DNA from: Elephas maximus indicus
Taxonomy: Eukaryota; Chordata; Mammalia; Proboscidea; Elephantidae
Reading direction: 5' to 3'
Assembly: GCF_024166365.1 (NCBI RefSeq)
Contig: NC_064831.1
Span: 32,168,768-32,232,767, forward strand
Length of the DNA stretch: 64,000 nt
Made by a program: the position numbers and the translations under genes
Notes under the pieces: model-generated
What the model was told of the DNA's origin: nothing
Databases searched by the model: none
What the model saw: only the letters and a program-made list of their open reading frames with translations
Shown: positions 35,452 through 48,144 of the stretch, piece by piece
Layout: the number at the start of each line of letters is the position of its first letter
Position numbering within the stretch: position 1 is the first letter of the stretch

Positions 35452-35656
35452 GCAAAAAAAGCCCACTGCTGTTGAGTCGATTCCAACTCACAGTGACCCT
35501 ACAGGACAGAGTAGAACTGCCCCAAAGGGGCTCTAAAGCTGTAATCTTTAGGGAAGCAGACTGCCACATGTTTCTCCTGCAGAGCAGGTGGTAGATTTGA
35601 ACTGCCAACCTTTTGGTTAGCAGCTGAGCGCTAACCACTGAGAAACCAGGGCTCCT
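35452..35656 (-). mobile_element. AfroSINE (long subtype)
   Basis: Tail-first: GCTGTTGAGTCGATTCCAAC, TAGAACTGCCCCAAAGGG, central block GGAAGCAGACTGCCACATG, head GGTTAGCAGCTGAGCGCTAA and CAGGGCTCC. Confidence 0.92.
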
Positions 35657-37565
35657 TGTACTAACATTACACATTGTCAGAAGTTTGGTAACACAAAAAT
35701 CTCTATGTTATTAAACAATACCAAACACATATAAACCAAGTTTACCAATCAGCAACACTGTGAATAGTAACTGTCCCAAACAAGAACCCTGTGAAGATTT
35801 TGTGTGTCAGGTGTGACCATGTGGGAGAATGATGAGAAAAGAAAGTGTGAGTGAAGGCCTGGGCTGTAACTCTGGAAGCCCTGGACAACTCAGTAACCAC
35901 GCTTTAAATTTAGGATTAGAATGAAGGGACTCAATTTTGGGAGTTATAGTTTGGCATTTTATAGGTTCGTTAAAAAACAAAATCCACCTGACTACAAAAG
36001 CAGTTCCTTAAAAAAATTAGGCAAAAAGAAGATTCTACTAATGTGGGTTGCTAGAAAATTAATATGCTTTATGTTTGAGTTCACTGAAGGCGAGGAAAAT
36101 CAAGAAAAAAATCTCGCATTAAAAAAGTTACTTATGAGAGGGTCAAGATGGCAGAATAGACAGGTGAGCCCTCTTACAACAAAGACTTGAAAAAATAAGT
36201 GAAACGAGTATATTTAGGAGAAGTTTTTTAGGAGCCCTGAACATCGAAGGCAAAGTTAGAAAACGAACTGAGCAGCAGGGGGAAGAACTGATAATTCAGA
36301 AGCAGAGAGGAGTCGCTGGAGCTGAATTGCCGGGGGCCCTCAGGCACCATTCCCGGGAGCGGCTGCGGCAGGCTGCTACTGTCTTTCGGCCACAGTTTCC
36401 TCAGGGAGAAGAGCCAGCCACACACACTACTCACACCTCCGGAACCAGAGAAGAACGGCGCTCTCGGCAAAAGCTCAGTACTTGCATATATTTTACTGCA
36501 ACTCCTCCCCCCACCCCCCCCCCCACCCCGCCACCAAGCCGGCTTCAGTGGCTGTTGATTTCCCTGGGCCAGAGATAGGCCCTGTCTAGCACCTAGAGCC
36601 ATCCTCCTGGCCTTGGAGAAAGAATAAATTCGCAATTAGGGTAAAAGATAATTTGCCAGCTCTACTAACCGGGGAACTCAGGACAGAAGCAGCTCCTTTC
36701 CAGGCATAAATGGTCCGTGGACTCTGAGTACGTTTCCCCCCTTCATGGACCTGTGTGGGCCTATTTCAGGAGAATAGGCCCCTGTTGACAGACTACACCA
36801 GTTTCAGCTATATGGTGAAGAGGTGGGTGTTTGATGTTTGACACCACTTTGCCTATTAAACAGGGTCCTCACCTACCCACATCAGGAGCCTAAGGACTAG
36901 TGGCTCCACTCAGGTCACCCAGGCACCCACGACAGAGATCCAAGGATAACTAGTACCTCCCAGACCTCACAACCAAGAACATTGGGTGCCCATAGTCCAT
37001 CTGCAGAACTCACCCACCTGTACTAGGGAAGAGGGGCATGCTTTCCTCAGAGACACCTAGGGGACGATTCTCAGCCCCCTGCCTTATTCAGAGTGTGACC
37101 CCCTGCTGCAACCAGATACTGGTACCTACACCAATCACTCTGCCCCTCTAAGGCTGTAGGACAGAGCCTGTACCACACACTTGATGATCAGCTACCTGGA
37201 CACCTGAGCTGAATTTACACAAGAAAAGTGAATAGACTCCTAGACCAATATACCTGATAACAGCTCTAGCCATCTGGGGACAGGATGTCAGAGCTCCAAA
37301 GGCTAAAACAATCAAGCTAGCTCACTCAAGCAACCCATCTGGGCACAGCAGAACAAAACAAAGCAAGAAGCTATGACATGGTAAGCAAGCATAAAATAAA
37401 CTAATACAATAACTTATAGATGGCTCGGAGACAACACTCAATATCAAGTCACAAAAAACAAACAGACCATGATCACCTCAATAAGCTCTCAAAACAAAGA
37501 ATCAAGGGATTCTTCTAGATCAAACTGCCTTCCTGGAATTACCAGATGCAGAATAAAAAAGATTA

Positions 37566-38405
37566 ATGTACAGAGCCCTTCAGGACATTGGGAAGGAAAT
37601 CAGGCAATACGCAGAACAAGCCAAGGAACACATAGGTAAAGTACTTGAAGAACTTAACAAGGTTATTCAAGAACATAATGAAAAATTTAATAAGCTGCAA
37701 GAATCCATAGAGAGACAACAATCAGAAATTCAGAAGATTAACAATAAAATTATAGAATTAGACAACTCAATAGAAAGTCAGAGGAGCAGAATTGAGCAAG
37801 TGGAAGGCAGAATCAGTGAACTTGAAGAAAAATCAGATAAAAGAATTTTAAAAAATGAAGAAATCTTAAGAATCGTGTGGGACTCTATCAAGAGAAATAA
37901 CCTACAAGTGATTGGAGTAGCAGAACACGGAGGGATAGCAGAAAATACAGACAGAATTGTTGAACATTTCTGGGCAGAAAACTTCCCTCATATAGTAAAA
38001 GATGAGAAAATATCTCTTCAAGATGCTCATCGAACTTCCACATGAGGCAGATTTTAAAAGAAAGTCACCAAGACAAGTTATAATCAAACTTGCCAAAACC
38101 AAAGATAGAGAATTTTAAGAGCGGCGAGGGATAAACGAAAAGTCACCTACAAAGGAGAGTCAGTAAGAATAAACTCGGACTATTCAGCAGAAACCATGCA
38201 GGCAAAAAAGCAATGGGATGACTTATATAAAAAAATTGAAGGAAAAAATTTGCCAACTAAGAATCGTACATCCAGAAAAACTGTCTCTCAAATATGAAGG
38301 TGAAATTAGGACATTTCCAGATAAACAGAAGTTTAGGAAATTCGTAAAAACCAAACCAAAGCTACAAGAAATACTAACGGGAGTTCTTTGGTTAGAAAAT
38401 CAATA
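37566..38405 (+). pseudogene. L1 ORF1 remnant
   Basis: A 159-codon open piece carries the coiled coil (ERQQSEIQKINNKIIELDNS, RIEQVEGRISELEEK) followed by the RNA-binding part (VWDSIKRNNLQVIGVAEHGG, NFPHIVKDEKISLQDAHRTS). It stops at 38043 where homologous ORF1 sequence continues in other frames to about 38400. Chaperone function is lost. Confidence 0.88.
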
Positions 38406-38767
38406 ATATCAGATATCAAACCAAGACTAGAACCCTGGACAGAGCAGTCAGATGTCAACCCAGACAGAGAAATCACAAAAATAAATCAAGATAAAAAAAC
38501 GCACGAAACAGGGAAACAGCGATGTTATTACGTAAAAGAAGACAATATTTAAACAATAAAGAGGGACTAGGAAACATAGTCATATATCTTTCATATGGAG
38601 AGGAAGAAAAGGCGATATAAAGAAATAAAAGTTAGATTTAAATTTAGAAAAATAGGGGTAAATAAAACGTAAGAAAAAAACAGAGACTCCACAGAAATAA
38701 AATCAACAACAACGAATATGAGGAAAAGATGATATATAAAGATAAACTACTTAGCACAAAAAATTAA

Positions 38768-41700
38768 GTGGGAAAAAGAAACTGTCAACAACACACAAAA
38801 AATACCATTAAAATCATAGCACTAAATTCATACCTGTATATAATTACGCTGAATGTAAATGGACTAAATGCATTGAAAAGTGAGATAGACAGCTCTACAG
38901 TAACAGTAGGAGACTTCAACAAACCACTTTTGGTGAAGGACAGGACATCCAGAAAGAAGCCCAATAAAGACACGGAAGGTCTAAATGCCACAATCAACCA
39001 ACTTGACCTCATAGACATATACAGGACACTCTACCTAACAGCAGCCAAGTATACTTTCTTTTCTATTGCACATGGAACATTCTCTAGAATAGACCACTTA
39101 TTAGGTCATAAAGCAAGCCTTAGCAGAATCCAAAACACTGAAATATTTCAAAGCATCTCGGCACTAGTTTTTTTTTTTTTTTTTCCTCTGACCATAAGGC
39201 CATAAAAGTAGAAGTCAATAACAGAAAAAGCAGGGAAAAGAAATCAAACACTTGGAAAAAGAACAATACCCAGCTCAAAAAAGACTGGATTATAGAAGGC
39301 ATTAAGGAGGGAATAAAGAAATTCATAGAATCCAATGAGAATGAAAACACTTCATTATCAGAACCTTTGGGACACAGCAAAACCACTGCTCAGAGGTCAA
39401 CCTATATCAATAAATGCACACATACAAAAAGAAAAAAGGGCCAAAATCAAAGAATTACCACTACAACTTGAATAGAGAGCAACAAAAGAAACCCTCAGGT
39501 ACCAGAAGAAAGCAAATAATAAAAATTAGAGCAGAATTAAATAGAAAACAGAAAAACAATTGAAAGAATTAACAAGACCAAAAGCTGGTTCTTTGAAAAA
39601 ATTAACAAAGTTGATAAACCATTGGCCAAACTGACGAAAGAAAAACAGGAGAGGAAGCAAATAAACTGAATAAGAAATGAGATGGGTGATATCACAACAG
39701 ACCCAACTGAATTAAAAAAAAATCCTATCAGATTACTACGAAAAATTGTACTCAAAGCCTAGAAGAAACGGATGAATTCCTAGAAACACACCATGTACCT
39801 AAACTAACACAAACAGAGGTAGAACAACTAAATAGACCCATAACAAAAGAAGAGATTGAAAAGGTAATCAAAACACTCGCAACAAAAAGAAAAGCCCTGG
39901 CCTGGGCAGCTTCACTGCAGAGTTCTACCAAACTTTCAGAGAAGAGTTAACACCACTACTAGTAAAGGTATTTCAGAGCATAGAAAAGGACAGAAAACTA
40001 TCAAACTCATTCTACGAAGCCAGTAATATCCCTGATACAAAAACCAGGTAAAGACACCACAAAAAAAGAAAATTACAGACCTATATCCCTCATGAACATA
40101 GATGCAAAAATCCTCGACAAAATTCTAGCCAATAGAATTCACCAACATATCAAAAAAATAATTCCACATGACCAAGTGGGATTTATACCAGGCATGCAGG
40201 GATGGTTCAACATTAGAAAAACAATGAATGTAATCTATCATATAAATAAAACAAAAGACAAGGATCACATGATTTTATCAATTGATGCAGAAAAGGCATT
40301 TGACAAAGTTCAACACCCATTCATGATAAAAACTCTCAGCAAATTAGGAATAGAAAGAAAATTCCTCAACATAATAAAGGACATTTATACAAAGCCAACA
40401 ACCAACATCACTGTAAATGTAGAGATTCTGAAAGCATTTCCCTTGAGAACGGGAACCAGACAAGGATGCCCTTTATCACCACTCTTATTCAACATTGTGC
40501 TGGAGGTCCTAGCCAGAGCAATTAGGCTAGATAAAGAAATAAAGGGCATCCAGATTGGCAAGGAAGAAGTAAAAGTATCTCTATTTGCAGAACACATGAT
40601 CTTATACACAGAAAACCCTAAAGAATCCTCAAGAAAACTACTGAAACTAATAGAAGAATTCAGCAGAGCATCAGAATACAAGATAAATGTATGAAAATCA
40701 GTTGGATTCCTCTACACCAACAAAAAGAACATCGAAGAGGAAATCACCAAATCAATACTATGTACAGTAGCCCCCAAGAAGATAAAATACTTAGGAATAA
40801 ATCTTACAGAGATGTAAAAGACTTATACAAAGAAAACTACAAAACACTTCTGGAAGAAACCGAAGAAGACCTACATGAGTGGAAAAACGCACCTTGCTCA
40901 TGGATAGATAGGAAGGCTTAATATTGTAAAAATGTCTATTCTACCAAAAGTGATCTATAGATTTAATGCAATTCCTATCTAAATTCCAACGACATTCTTT
41001 AACGAGATGAAGAAACAAATCATCAACTTCATATGGAAGGGAAAGAGGTCCTGGATAAGTAAAGCGTTATTGAAAAAGAAGAACAAAGTGGGAGGCCTTA
41101 CTCTACCTGACTTTAGAACCTATTATACCACCACAGTAGTCAAAACAGCCTGGGACTGGTACAACAACATAGACCAATGGAACAGAACTGAGAATCCAGA
41201 TATAAATCCATCCACATATAAGGAGTGGATGACAAAGGCCCCAAATCAGTTAAATGGGGGAAAAGACAGTCTTTTTAACAAATGGTGCTGGCCTAACTGG
41301 ATATACATCTGCAAAATAATGAAATAAGACCCATACCTCACACCATGCACAGAAATGAACTCAAAATGGATCAAAGACCTAAATATAAAATCTAAAACCA
41401 TAAAGATCATGGAAGAAAAAATAGGGACAACGTTAGGAGCCCTAATACATGGCATAAACAATATACAAAACATTACTTACAATGCAGAAGTAAAAGTATA
41501 CCTGGAAGCTCCTAAAAATCAAACACCTATGCTCATCCAAAGCCCTCACCAAGAGTAAAAAGACCACCTACAGGCTGGGAAAAAGTTTTTAGCTATGACA
41601 TTTCCGAGCAGCACCTGATCTCTAAAATCTACACGATACTGCAAAAACTCAACTACTAAAAGACAAATAATCCAATTAAAAAACGGGCAAAGGATATGAA

Positions 41701-42290
41701 CAGACACTTCACTAAAGAAGAGATTCAGGTAGCTAACAGATACATGAGGAAATGTTCATGATCATTAGCCATTAGAGAAATGCAAATCAAAATTACAATG
41801 AGATTCTGTTTCACTCCAACAAAGCTGGCATTAATCCAAAAAACACAAAATAATAAATGTTGGAGAAGTTGTGGAGAGACTGCAACACTTATATACTACT
41901 GTTGGGAATGTAAAATGGTACAACCACTTGGGAAATTGATTTGGCTCTTCCTTAAAAAGCTAGAAATAGAACTACCATACAATCTAGCAATCCCACACCT
42001 TGGAATATATCCTAGAGAAATAAGAGCCTTTACATGAACAGATATGTGCACACCCATGTTCACTGCAGCACTGTTTATAATAGCAAAAAGATGGAAGCAA
42101 CCAAGGTGCCCATCAATGGATGAATGGATAAATAAATTATGGTATATTCACACAATGGAACACTACGCATCAATAAAGAACAGTGATGAATCTGTGAAAC
42201 ATTTCATAACATGGAGGAATCTGGAAGGCATTATGTTGAGTGGAATTAGCCAATTGCAAAAGGACAAATATTGTATAAGACCACTATTAT
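38768..42290 (+). pseudogene. L1 ORF2 remnant (endonuclease and reverse transcriptase)
   Basis: The endonuclease starts ITLNVNGLNALKSEIDSS and jumps to VGDFNKPLLVKDRTSRKKPN, so about a hundred residues of the nuclease are missing. The RT block at 40092-40694 keeps [20 protein letters not shown] and [20 protein letters not shown], but the catalytic FADD motif reads FAEH at 40584-40595. Later pieces (41007-41327, 41780-42037, 42044-42292) give the C-terminal part in different frames. Confidence 0.9.
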
Positions 42291-43301
42291 AAGATCTTGA
42301 GAAATAGTTTAAACAGGTAAGAAAATGTTCTTTGATGGTTACGAGAGGAGGGAGGGAGGGAGGGGGTATTCACTAATTAAATAGTAGATAAGAACTACTT
42401 TAGGTTAAGGAAAAGACAACACACAATACAGGCGAGGTCAGCACAACTGGACAAAACCAAAAGCAAAGGAGTTTCCCGAATAAACCGAATGCTTCGAAGG
42501 CCAGCATAGCAGGGGCAGGGGTTTGGGGACCATGGTTTCAGGGGATATCTAAGTCAATTGGCCTAATAAAATCTATTAACAAAACATTCTGCATCCCACT
42601 TGGAGAGTGGCGTCTGGGGTCTTAAATGCTAGCAAGGAGCCATCTAAGAGGCATCAATCGGTCTCAGCCCACCTGGACCAAAGGAAAATGAAGAACACCA
42701 AGGACACAAGGTAATTACGAGCCCAAGAGGCAGAAAGGGCCACAAAAACCAGAGACTACATCAGCTTGAGACCAGAAGAACTAGATGGTGTCCGGCTACA
42801 ACCAATGACTGCCCTGACAGGGAACACAACAGAGAACCCCTGAGGCAGCAAGAGAGCAGTGGGATGCAGACCCCAAATTCTCGTAAAAAGACCAGACTTA
42901 ATGGTCTGACTGAGACTAGAATAACCCCAGTGGCCATGGTCCCCAGACCTTCTGCTGGCCCAAGACAGGAACCATTCCCAAAGCCCTCTTCAGACAGGGA
43001 TTGGATTGGATGTTGAAATAGAAAAAGATGCTTGTGAAGGATGAGCTTCTTGGATCAAATAGACACTTGAGACTATGTCAGCATCTCCTATCTGGACGGG
43101 AGATGAGAGGGCACGGGGTCAGAAGCGGGTAGAAGGGACACGAAAAGAGAGAGTGGAGGGAAGGAGCGGGCTGTCTCATTAGGGAGAGAGCAATTAGGAG
43201 TATATAGCAAGGTGTATATAAATTTTTATATGAGAGACTGACTTGATTTGTAAACTTTCACTTAAAGCACAATAGAAATTAAAAAAAAAAAAAAGTTACT
43301 T

Positions 43302-45840
43302 GTAGGGGACCAAGATGGCAGAACAGTCAGATGCTTTTGGTGGTCCCTCTTATAACAAAGACCCCAAAAAACAAGTGAATCTATTACGTATGACAATCCA
43401 AGAGCCCTGAACATCAAAGGTAAAGTTGAGGAATCAGACTGATTGGCAAGGGCAGGGAGAGACGGCTCAGAAGTAGCGAGAGTTGCCAGATATAACCCAG
43501 TGGGAACTCGCACCCTGCAGGCCAGGATCGGCTGGCGCCAGCAGTGAGGCAAACAGTGCTGTTCAGGACACGTTTTCCACATTGGGAGAGACTAAGTGAC
43601 GGACAGTCTATTCATGTCTCCAGAATCAGCGAAAAGCGGCGCTCGATCGGCAAAAGATAAGTACATGTGTCTAACCTACCACACGGATCAAAAACACCCT
43701 GTTTGGGAAGAACCTCTCCCTGCTCCCTCCCTCTCTGCCATCGGGTCCATGCCAGCTTCAGTAATTGCCGACTGCCGCTTCCCCTGGGCTGGAAGTAAGG
43801 CCCATCACGCGCCCTGAGCCATTGTCCCCACCTGGGAGAGGGAACAATTTAACAAACAGGAAAAAAATAATCTGCCAGCTCCCCTAAGCTGGGAACTCAG
43901 GGTAGGTATAGCTCCTTTGCCTAGGAACAGGCATAAGGGGTTCAAGGACTTCGAATGCCTTTCACCCCTGCATAGGCCTGTGTGGGCCCATTTCAACAGC
44001 ATAGGCCCTCATTAGCACATTACAACAGTGTATATACCTAAAGCCTAACTTCACTGTATCAGTTATGTGGTGGAGTGGCAGGTTCGTGACATTTGACACC
44101 GCTCTGCCCATTAAGCAGGGTCCTCACCTACCCATATTAGGGGCCTGAGGACTGATGGTTCCACCCATATCATCTAGCCACCCTCTACAGGAGTCTAAGG
44201 ATAAGTGGTGCTTCCCAGTCCTTACAGCCAACAGCATTGGGAGCCCATATTCTGGCTGCAAAATGCACCTACTGATGCGCTCTAGGCAACAGGACACTCT
44301 TCCCTCCCAGACACTCAGGGGCAGCTGTCAGCCCCCTGCCTTGCTCAGCACATGACCCCTACTGCAGCCAGATACCTGTGCCTACTCCAGTCGCTCTAGG
44401 CAACAGGACACTCTTTCCTCCCAGACACTCAGGGGCAGCTGTCAGCCCCCTGCCTTGCTCAGCACATGACCCCTACTGCAGCCAGATACCTGTGCCTACT
44501 CCAGTCGCCCCTGTCCGTCTATGACTGTAGGTAAGAGCCTGTACCACACACTTGGTGACCAACTATCTGGATACCTGAGCTGAATCCATACAAGAAAAGT
44601 AAATGGACTCCTGGGCTTTTATAACTGGTAACAAATCTAACCACCTCGTGACAGGACGTTAGAGCTTCAAAGGTGCCAATAATCAAACCAGCTCACTCGA
44701 GCAGCCTATATGGGCATATCAAAACAAAACAAAACAAAATAAGAAGCTAGGACACTGTAAGCAAACAAAATAAATAAATATGATCACTTATTGATGGCTT
44801 GGAGACAACAGTCAATATCAAATCACCTAAAGAAGCAGACCAAAACAAAGAATCAAATCTTCCAGAGAAAGAGAACTTCCCAGAATTACTGGAGGTAGAA
44901 TACAAAAGGTTAATATACGGAAATCTTCAAGAGATCAGGAAGGAGATCAGGCAAAACGCAGAACAAGCCAAGGAGCACTCAGACAAAGCAACATAGGAAC
45001 TTAAGAAGATTACAGAAGAGCATAATGACAAATTTAACAGGCTGCAAGATCCCACAGAGAGACTGCAAACAGAAATCCAGAAGATTAACAATAAAATTTC
45101 AGAATTAGGCAACTCAATAGAAAGTCAGAGGAGCAGAATTGGGGTAATGGAAGTCAGAATTAGTGAGATCGAAGATAAAGCACTTGACACTAGCTTATTT
45201 GAGGAAAAATTGGATAAAAGAATTAAAAAAAAATGAAGAAACCGTAAGAATTATGTGGGACTCTATCAACAGGGACAACCTATGAGTGACTGCAGTACCA
45301 GATCGCGGGGGGCGGGGAGGCGTGGAACAGAAAATACAGAGAGAATTGTTAAAGATTTGTTGGCAGAAAACTTCCCTGATATCGTGAAAGATGAGAAGAT
45401 ATCTATCCAAGATGCTCATCGAACCCCACACAAGGTAGATGCCAAAAGAAAGTCACCAAGACATACTATAATCAAACTTGCCAAAACCAAAGATAAAGAC
45501 GGTATTTTAAGAGTGGCTAGGGACAAATGAAAGTTATCTACAAAAGGGGAGTCAATAAGACTAAGCTCAGACTACTCAGCAGAAACCATGCAGGCAAGTA
45601 TGGCAATGAGATGACATACATAAAGCCCTGAAGGAAAAAAATTGCCAGCCAAGAATCATGTATCCAGTAAAACTGCCCCTCAAACATGATGGTGAAATTA
45701 GGGCATTTCCAGATCAACAGAAGCTTAGAGAATTTATAAAAACCAAACCAAAATTACAAGAAATACTAAAGGGAGTCCTCTGGTCAGAAAATCAATAACA
45801 TCAGATAACAACGGAAGACTAGTACACAGCACAGAGCAAC
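43302..45840 (+). mobile_element. Older L1, 5' half only (3'-truncated)
   Basis: Begins TAGGGGACCAAGATGGCAGA and runs colinear with the L1 at 36134 through its 5' region and ORF1 (open pieces at 44799-44996 and 45255-45530 with the peptide NFPDIVKDEKISIQDAHRTP). It ends near 45840, shortly after ORF1, with no ORF2 and no poly-A. Confidence 0.88.
44278..44505 (+). repeat. Two-copy 114-bp tandem duplication in the L1 5' region
   Basis: Copies at 44278-44391 and 44392-44505, almost identical (TTCCCTCCC against TTTCCTCCC). Each runs from CGCTCTAGGCAACAGGACAC to CCTACTCCAGT. The other L1 at 36134 has a single unit at the matching place. Confidence 0.9.
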
Positions 45841-46000
45841 CGGTGTTCACGCCCCAGCACTGTGAAGCTTTCCCAACCCCACACTGGGCTCCCTCAGGAC
45901 CGGGCCTACAACAGCTCTTCTTAAGACAGTCCAGCTCCTTGCTGATGTCTCCTCTGAAAGTGTGGGAACTCCTTCATTTTTGTGTCCTTAGTACCTAGTG

Positions 46001-46186
46001 TAAAACCAAACCAAACCCTATAGGACTTACAGCAACCCTACAGGACAGAGTAGAACTGGGTTTCCAAGGCTGTAATCTTTACAGAAGCAGACTGCCACCT
46101 CTTTCTCCCGCAGAGTGGTTGGTGGGTTCAAACCGCCAACCTTTTGGTTAGCAGCTCGGCACTTAACCACTGTGCCACCAGGGCTC
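46001..46186 (-). mobile_element. AfroSINE (long subtype) with target duplication
   Basis: Tail CCCTATAGGACTTACAGCAA, central block GAAGCAGACTGCCACCTC, head CAGCTCGGCACTTAACCACT and CACCAGGGCTCC. Flanked by the 14-bp direct repeat CCTTAGTACCTAGT at 45986-45999 and 46187-46200. Confidence 0.93.
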
Positions 46187-46207
46187 CCTTAGTACCTAGT
46201 ATAAAAC

Positions 46208-46367
46208 AAAAACCACACCTGTTGCCATCCAGTCGATTCTGACTCATACAACCCTACAGGGCAGAGTAGGACTACCCATAGGGTTTCCAAGGAGCAGCTG
46301 GTGGATTCAAACTGCAGAAATTTTGGTTAGCAGCCTGAGCTTTTAACCACTATGCCACCAGGGCCCC
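46208..46367 (-). mobile_element. AfroSINE (short subtype)
   Basis: GCCATCCAGTCGATTCTGAC, TTTCCAAGGAGCAGCTGGTG, head ACCACTATGCCACCAGGGCC. Lacks the central block. Follows the previous copy in the same orientation. Confidence 0.9.
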
Positions 46368-46961
46368 GACAGCACCTGCCAAATACTAGGTTATTAATAA
46401 TAGATTGTTGAATACATGAATAAATTTAAAAAAAAAATAGATAAATCAAATACTTTGATTTTGCTGGGAAGCAAATTCATCCAACTGGTAATCAGGATTC
46501 CCTAAAGTGAAGGAAGTTAAGCCTACTGCCACAGAACACGGAAAGAAATGCAGAAACTACAAAGGTCATATACAGTGAAAGAGAAAAGATGTTACCTGAA
46601 GCTGTGTACACGTTTCAAAGGAGGAAAAGGTAAGATTTTAGGAAAAATTATGTATATGTATCAAAGAATCACATTGTTTTGTCAGTTCTCGGATGTATCA
46701 CATGCAAAATACTGTTATTTAATAAGCTGCTGTGTTAGCCTTTTTTTTTTTTTTTTGCCCTAAGCTATGCTTTGTTTTCTCAATTTACATATTTCCCAGG
46801 GATGAAGCTCCTTTATCAGGAAGCTGGCATTCTAAAGAACAGTCTTCATTAGCCAGGGGTCGCCCCACTGTCCTACTAAAACACTGAGGACAAAGCCTGG
46901 CACTTCCTGCTGGGTGAGAGTAAACCAGGCAGGCCTTAGCCAAAATTACTAGGTTATTCCT

Positions 46962-47172
46962 GGAGTCCCTGGGTGGTGCAAATGGTTAACACACTTGGCT
47001 GCTAACTGAAAGGCTGGAGGTTCAAGTCCACCCAGAGGCTCCTGAGAAGAAAGGCCGGGCAAACTATTTCTGAAAAATCACCCACTGAAAATCCTACGGA
47101 GTGCAGCTCTCCTCTGACACACAAGTGTTCCCCTTGAGTCGCAATCAGCTCCAGGAGAACTGGTGGTGGTGC
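46962..47172 (+). mobile_element. AfroSINE (divergent subtype)
   Basis: GGAGTCCCTGGGTGGTGCAA head, GGTTCAAGTCCACCCAGAGG, marker TCTGACACACAAGTGTTCC, tail TTGAGTCGCAATCAGCTCC. Confidence 0.85.
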
Positions 47173-48144
47173 CAGGTCACTCCTGCTGTGACTCAGCACT
47201 GCCTCCTCTTCCAGGCAGCAGGTCCTTCTCCCCGTCCCTTATCCCTTTTTTCCATCTACAGGGAAGGGCAGGAGTACCTAATCCTCCTTTCTTACGATTG
47301 ACTGACCGATTGGAATGTTAATTAAAACTGCTTCACACTGAAACGTCATCTCAACTGGTGAACCTCAAGCCCTTTAATTGTGGAATTAAAAGCTTTCTCC
47401 CTTTTTAAATAAATTTTCAGACATCAGTAAATAGATGAATAAATATTGGTGCCGGAGGGTGAAAGAGCTCCTTGAAATCACATTAGGCCTGCCTGGCTAG
47501 ACTGGAAGGTAATCTGAGCTAATCTACTCTGGGTGATCCAAGGCAGTGGGAGCACGGTCCCCTCCCATAAAAAAAAAAAAAAAACCTCCCATACTGCCCA
47601 TAAAAACAATCAGAATGACCTCCACAGTCGCTCATTCAGTCCTCACAGGAGCACCCAGAGGATCAGAGAGCCCAAACCCCACGGCTAATGAGCACTGGAG
47701 CCAGGACTCACCACAGGCCTGACTCCAAGGCCACTGTCTCTCCCTCTGTCTATCACTAGATTCTTCCAGGACCTCTCCCTGTTACCCGAACACCATTCAG
47801 GGTCCCACCCCCACCTTCCCTGATCGTAATGAGCCCTCCGCACCAAGATTCACAGGTTCGGATGTTATTGGTTAATACTAATGATGTTTTCTATCATAAA
47901 TTCCTCCCCCAGCCCACTTATCTGATGTCCTGTCCTGTCCCTTTGCCTCTTACAGGATGTCCACCTCTCACTGGGGGTGTATCACTGGAATGTGCCCATG
48001 CTTTAGTAGGGTTATGAGTTTATGTGGGTCCACTCCATTTATTTTTGAATAAAGATTTTGTGATGATCTGAAATGAGCTCTCAGGCAAAGGTACAGCTTC
48101 CCCCAGTGGGCTGCGGGTGTAGGCACACAGCTACATTCATTCAA

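Larger units (their letters stand above)
36134..43294 (+). mobile_element. L1 LINE, about 7.2 kb, near full-length but dead
   Basis: Starts just before GGTCAAGATGGCAGAATAG and ends in poly-A at 43281-43294. It is flanked by a 13-bp target duplication AAAAAAGTTACTT (36121-36133 and 43289-43301, the latter merging with the tail). It has a 5' region to about 37560, ORF1 remnant, ORF2 remnant and 3' UTR with a GGGAGGGAGGG tract at about 42346-42366. It runs antisense to FHIP1A. Frameshifts and stops break both ORFs. Confidence 0.93.
45845..46425 (+). repeat. L2-like fragment split by two AfroSINEs
   Basis: Flanking pieces 45845-45999 (TCCTTAGTACCTAGTGTAAA) and 46368-46425 (CAGCACCTGCCAAATACTAG, TTGTTGAATACATGAATAAA) read as one L2 3' end with the SINEs removed. 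Confidence 0.55.

Noticed and set aside
40092-40694. 200-codon reverse transcriptase frame as a host gene
   Set aside because: Part of a dead L1 ORF2 with flanking frameshifts and L1 termini.
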